Positions 57,683 through 64,000 of a stretch of DNA of 64,000 bases are shown here, piece after piece. The notes under the pieces were generated by a model. It was not told the DNA's origin. It worked only from the letters and a program-made list of their open reading frames with translations, and made no database searches. The stretch lies in NCBI GenBank assembly GCA_963846925.1, contig CAWJXW010000014.1:558001-622000 (forward strand), given 5' to 3'. Position 1 is the first letter of the stretch, and every line of letters starts with the position of its first letter. Position numbers and translations under genes: made by a program. The DNA is from JAQBQB01 sp963846925 (GTDB lineage: Bacteria > Gemmatimonadota > Gemmatimonadetes > Gemmatimonadales > Gemmatimonadaceae).

Positions 57683-58753
57683 CTAAACTGTCTCGGCCTT
57701 CGGCTGAGCCGCGACGCGGGGTTCGCGGTGGTCGCGCTCGCCGAGAAATTCGCCGAGTGCGGCGAGCGAACCGATATGATCGCACACGATCTTGAGCGTG
57801 GCCAACAGCGGCACCGCGAGAAAGGCGCCGGCCACACCCCAAATCCAAAAGAAGAACGTCAGGCCCACGAAGATGGCGACCGGATTGAGCGTCAACCGGT
57901 GACCCAGCAGCATCGGGGTCACCAGGTTGGCCTGAATCAGGTTGATCGCGAGGTAGCTCCCGGGAATGAGGAGCGCGTGGCCGACGTTGTCGAAGTTCGC
58001 CAGTCCGGCCAGTGCAAGAACGACGACGCCTGTCAGCGCGCCGAGATAGGGAACGAATTCGACCGCGACGATCATCGCTCCCCAGACGGCCGGTGTCGGC
58101 ATCCCGAGCGCCCATAGACACAGCGCAACGACGACCCCTTCGCCGAGGTTGACGAACAGTGCCGTCGACAAATAGGCCGAGACCGCGGCTTCGATCGCGC
58201 GCGCGACGTTGACCGCTCGGCGCTTGTCGCCCAGACTCGGCAACATCTTGATGAACTTCTGAAGAAAGAGGTCGCCGCCGGCGAGCAGGAAGTAGAGTAG
58301 AACCGTGACCTCGACGACCCCGGCGACGAGAATTTGCGTCGTCCCAAGAATGCGTGAGCCGATCGTGGGCGTCGTGCTGACGACGAGCTGGCGCGGCGGG
58401 CGGCCGGTCACGGGATCCGCAAGTGTGCTCGCCGCCCGCTCGACCTGGCTCGTGGCCTTCTGGAAACGCGCCAGGAACAGCGCGCGCAGCTTCGTGTTTG
58501 CGCGGCCGAGGGTTTCGGGCGCCGAGTTGGCGAGGGTCTGTGCCGGACCGGCGAGCGCGTACACCCCGCCGGCGACGCCGCCAACCAACAGGAGGACGAC
58601 GAACGCCGCCCCCGCCGGCGGCGGAATCTTGATCCGCTGCAATGCGCGGATGACCGGACTGAGCAGGAAGTTCAGCAGGACCGCGAACACGACGGGCACG
58701 AAGAACTCGCGCGCGAAATACATCGTGTACAGGGTCGCGAGGACCGCGAGCAC
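57683..58753 (-). CDS. AI-2E/PerM-family transporter
   Basis: 356 aa membrane protein of the AI-2E exporter family (PF01594): paired N-terminal helices (LYTMYFAREFFVPVVFAVLL), a soluble coiled region, and the typical C-terminal block of helices (VWGAMIVAVEFVPYLGALTG, ANLVTPMLLGHRLTLNPVAI). Members export autoinducer-2 or small metabolites, or act as Na+/H+ antiporters; the substrate here is unknown. The GTG start at 58753 is the first available after an in-frame stop; family members usually have 10-30 more residues, so an indel upstream is possible. Confidence 0.85.
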   Translation of the reverse strand: MLAVLATLYTMYFAREFFVPVVFAVLLNFLLSPVIRALQRIKIPPPAGAAFVVLLLVGGVAGGVYALAGPAQTLANSAPETLGRANTKLRALFLARFQKATSQVERAASTLADPVTGRPPRQLVVSTTPTIGSRILGTTQILVAGVVEVTVLLYFLLAGGDLFLQKFIKMLPSLGDKRRAVNVARAIEAAVSAYLSTALFVNLGEGVVVALCLWALGMPTPAVWGAMIVAVEFVPYLGALTGVVVLALAGLANFDNVGHALLIPGSYLAINLIQANLVTPMLLGHRLTLNPVAIFVGLTFFFWIWGVAGAFLAVPLLATLKIVCDHIGSLAALGEFLGERDHREPRVAAQPKAETV

Positions 58754-58905
58754 GACGGCGCTGATCGCGAGCGCCGACGGGTTCTCGGCCGCATTCGCGG
58801 TTTGTCCGATGTCGGGAGGCGGTTCGTGCGCGGCGATGGCTCAATCCACAGCGCTCACATCCATCGCAGCATCCGTGCCCGAGCGATCCCATCCGGGCCG
58901 CGCCG

Positions 58906-59200
58906 AGTCCGGCGAACACGCGCCGAGCCGCCCGCGGTCTTCCGGGCGGCTCACACGCGCCCGAGCCGCCCGGGGTCTTCCGCGCGACCGGCTGCAATAC
59001 TGCCGATGCAGCCGGCAATACTGCATCGGCTCGCGCTCCAGACCCCGGGCCGTCTCGGCGCTGCCTCCGTGCGGGCGCGCGACTCTACGTGAGGCTCGAC
59101 CGCGGCCGCGTGTGGCCGCAGTGGCGTGCGCGCACGCGCAGTGGCCCGACGCGTGGCGACACGCGCACTCCGTCTGTCGTTCCCGAGCCCCACCCCCGAG
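58906..59200 (+). repeat. repeat R1, long divergent copy
   Basis: Contains the doubled module (CGAGCCGCCCGCGGTCTTCC and CGAGCCGCCCGGGGTCTTCC), then GCAATACTGCCG and GCAATACTGC as direct rather than inverted arms. A different stem forms instead, CCGATGCAG with CTGCATCGG. The GCTCCAGACCCCGGGCCGTC module and a tail similar to 54620-54720 follow. It fills most of the gap 58754-59226 between the AI-2E and pgm genes; nothing else is recognised there. Confidence 0.75.
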
Positions 59201-59226
59201 AGCGCGCGCACCGCGAGCTCGCAGCG

Positions 59227-60872
59227 CTATCGCGCGAGGGCGGCGTCGACTATCGCCTGCGCCTCGTCCACGATCGTGGCCAAGCGCGTCTTTGCCGCGA
59301 AAACTTTCGGCGTAGATCCGGTAGAGGTTCTCGGTTCCCGACGGACGAGCGGCGAACCAGCCGGACGACGTGCTGACCTTCACGCCGCCGATCGGGGCGT
59401 GGTTCCCGGGCGCCTCGCTGATGATGGACGTCACCTTGTCGCCGGCCAGTTCGGTGCAGTGCACGTCCTTCGGCGTCAACGATGCTAGTCGTTTCTTCTG
59501 TTCCGCAGTCGCGAGCGCCTCGACGCGATCGAACGCTGGCTCGCCAAACTCGCGTGTCAGGTCGGCGTAGAGCTCTCCCGGATCGCGGCCGGCGACGGCC
59601 GTGATCTCGGCCGAGAGCAGGGCGAGCGCGATCCCGTCCTTGTCCGTCGTCCACACCGTTCCGTCGCGACGCAGGAGTGACGCACCGGCGCTCTCCTCGC
59701 CGCCGAAGCCGAGCGTTCCACTCCCAAGACCATCGACGAACCACTTGAAGCCGACCGGTACCTCGTGCAACCGGCGGCCGAGCTTCGCGGCGACACGATC
59801 GATCATGCTGGTGCTCACCACCGTCTTGCCGACGCCGGCGTCGCCCGGCCAAGCCGGCCGATGCTCGAAGAGATGCAGAACGGCCACGGACAAATAGTGA
59901 TTGGGCGGCAGGAGGCCGGCGCTCGCCGCGACGATGCCATGACGATCATGATCGGTGTCGCACGCGCAGGCGACGTCGAACTTGTCCTTCAGCCCGATCA
60001 GTCGTCGCATCGCGTACGGCGATGACGGGTCCATCCTGATCTTGCCGTCCCAATCCACCGTCATGAAGCGGAACGTCTGATCCACGACGTCGCTCACGAC
60101 GGTGAGGTCGAGACGATAGCGATCCGCGATGGGGGCCCAGTAGTGCACGCCGGCCCCACCAAGCGGGTCGACGCCGACTCGAACGCCCGCGCCGCGAATC
60201 GCGTCCATGTCGACGACGGCGGCCAGATCGCGCACGTACGCGTCGAGATAGTCGTGGCGGTGAGTCGTATCAGCGCGCAGCGCGCTTTCATATGGTATGC
60301 GCTTCACGCCGTCGAGGCCGCCCTCCAGAAGCTGATTGGCCAGCCCGTTCGATCCACGTGGTGACGTTGGTGTCGGCCGGTCCGCCGTTGGGCGTGTTGT
60401 ACTTGAAGCCGCCATCACCCGGCGGATTGTGGGACGGCGTGATCACGATGCCGTCGGCCAACCCGGTCGTACGTCCGCGGTTGTAGCAGAGAATGGCGTG
60501 CGACACGACCGGCGTCGGCGTGTACTCGTCGTGCGCGGCGAGCATGATGTCGACGCCATTCGCCGCGAGCACTTCCACGGCGGTGGCACACGCCGGCTGC
60601 GACAGCGCGTGCGTGTCGACGCCGAGAAAGAGCGGACCGTCGATGCGCGCTTGGCGTCGGTATTCGACGATCGCTTGGCTGATCGCGATCACGTGAGCTT
60701 CATTGAAGCTCCGGTCGAACGCCGACCCGCGGTGGCCCGACGTGCCGAATGCGATCCGCTCGGCTGGCACTGTGGGGTCGGGCACGAGCGCGTAGTACGC
60801 CGTGACGAGCTTCGCGACGTCGAGCAGCGTTTCCGGCGACGGGGGAAGCCCGGCGAGCGGACTGATTCTCAC
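59227..60872 (-). CDS. pgm: alpha-D-glucose phosphate-specific phosphoglucomutase (two frameshifts)
   Basis: About 545 aa joined. It interconverts glucose 1-phosphate and glucose 6-phosphate, linking glycogen and envelope sugar synthesis to central metabolism. Motifs: AFGTSGHRGSAF at the N terminus, the phosphoserine loop VITPSHNPPGDGGFKYN, the Mg site CDTDHDRHG, sugar-binding GGEESAGASLL and the phosphate-binding RPSGTENLYRIY. Frames shift near 60350 (IERA to NQLLEGGLDG) and near 59290, after which LATIVDEAQAIVDAALAR ends at 59227. Damage in such a core gene is a strong hint that the indels in this window are technical. Confidence 0.85.
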
Positions 60873-60925
60873 AGGTCGCGCTCCGTGAAGGGCGTGCCGT
60901 TCTCGATGAATTCGGTAGGCCGACG

Positions 60926-63478
<2,553 letters not shown>

Positions 63479-63599
63479 CGGCGGGGTGAATCGAGTGCGA
63501 CAAACGTACGGAAGGAGGCCGCCGCGGGGTAAGGGAGAGCGAGCCTCTACGACGCGCGTACAGGGCCGATCTCCGAGGGCGAAACGATCGTGGCTTCAT

Positions 63600-63770
63600 C
63601 AGGATCGCCGTGCGAACGGAGACTCTAGGCGTCAGCGACAGGCGGCAGCGTCAGCCGAGAAATGCGGCCGCCGAAAAACGCCTAAACTGATGTCAGTTGT
63701 CTGATGTCAGTTCCTGTCGTCGAGCGCCAGCCGTGCTCCCCAGTGCGCGCGATCTTGCGTGGGAGGCGCC
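63600..63770 (+). repeat. dispersed repeat R4, copy 2
   Basis: Matches 3829-3995 over about 165 bp: GACTCTAGGCG, GGCGGCAGCG, CCTAAACTG, spaced TGTCAG/TGTCTGATGTCAG hexamers, GAGCGCCAGCCGTGCTCCCC and GCGCGATCTTGCGTGG. It occupies most of the gap 63479-63781 between the kinase and the last gene. No other feature is seen in the gap. Confidence 0.6.
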
Positions 63771-63781
63771 GTCTGATTGCG

Positions 63782-64000
63782 CTACTTCGATCGGTCGCGC
63801 AGGTACTGGCGGAGCGCCCGGTTCACGGCGCCCTCGCTCCGAAACGCTTTCGCTAGATCCGGGTCGAGCAGGACGAGGTACGTTCCGGGCGGTACTCGCT
63901 TGGCATACTTGCCGCGCACCCCGCCACTGAATTCGTACTGTGCGCGCAACGGTCGACAGCTCGCCGGCGGGCTCTCGCCTTTTCGCTCGCGTGCTTAGGC
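63782..64000 (-). CDS. small antitoxin-like protein (start uncertain, at window edge)
   Basis: The last 55 residues read QYEFSGGVRGKYAKRVPPGT, YLVLLDPDLAKAFRSEGAVN and RALRQYLRDRSK, the layout of a widespread small protein group (Y-D/E-F-S-x-G-V-R-G-K-Y ... DPDVAxxFxxxxxVNxAL) often found next to toxin genes. TAG at 63784-63782. An in-frame stop lies near 63996; the only start seen after it is TTG 63949, so an upstream indel is possible. A toxin partner, if any, would be outside the window. Confidence 0.55.

Noticed and set aside
59227..60872. Calling pgm and other frame-broken genes pseudogenes
   Set aside because: Both sides of each break are conserved with catalytic motifs present and no premature stops other than those caused by the shift; technical indels explain them better.

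Overview
The window looks like a chromosomal segment of a soil-type Gemmatimonadota bacterium or a close relative. This is inferred from the gene families, not from any rRNA marker. The DNA is GC-rich. It carries six Ser/Thr protein kinases fused to TPR or PD40-propeller regions, two VPS10/sortilin-like BNR proteins, an orphan MacB-type permease with a PadR regulator, and many secreted enzymes. No rRNA, tRNA, phage or conjugation genes were seen.

Layout. 0-9 kb: kinase, secreted DsrE-like protein, esterase, sarcosine-oxidase-like and GMC flavoenzymes, metallo-beta-lactamase-fold hydrolase. 9-13 kb: a coupled HtrA/HtrA/LuxR operon, a YncE-like propeller, a YkuE-like phosphoesterase. 13-26.6 kb: two sortilin-like proteins around NlpC/P60 and small secreted proteins, a kinase-TPR protein, a GH27 alpha-galactosidase. 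26.7-30.4 kb: a damaged Zn-protease lipoprotein, then the permease with PadR. 30.5-38.5 kb: the most interesting block. Two tandem 48-49 aa paralogous peptides are followed by a terminator and three translationally coupled export/processing genes (GAF-GAF-HlyD, HlyD lipoprotein, PqqD-like-M50-HlyD). A SARP/AAA regulator is divergent. It resembles a peptide (RiPP or pheromone) maturation, export and signalling cassette. 38.7-50 kb: HTH protein, VOC and GNAT enzymes, a catalytically dead beta-lactamase-fold protein, two kinases and a haem-c/propeller protein. 50.6-57.6 kb: a membrane protein coupled to a vWA lipoprotein, an ISL3-like insertion and a kinase-PD40 protein. 57.7-64 kb: AI-2E exporter, phosphoglucomutase, kinase-TPR protein and the end of a small antitoxin-like gene.

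Repeats. Four dispersed families were found by eye. R1 is an intergenic element with a 12-bp palindrome whose arms show compensatory changes; one copy is split by the insertion sequence. R2 is an 8-bp GGTCCACC tract found inside genes, including a lipoprotein signal peptide where it sets the reading frame. R3 is a 31-33 bp tandem repeat upstream of genes. R4 is a two-copy element of about 165 bp.

Quality. About 20 genes, including housekeeping pgm, carry single-base frameshifts while both sides stay conserved. Most are probably sequencing or assembly indels, so these are annotated as CDS with the breaks noted, not as pseudogenes.
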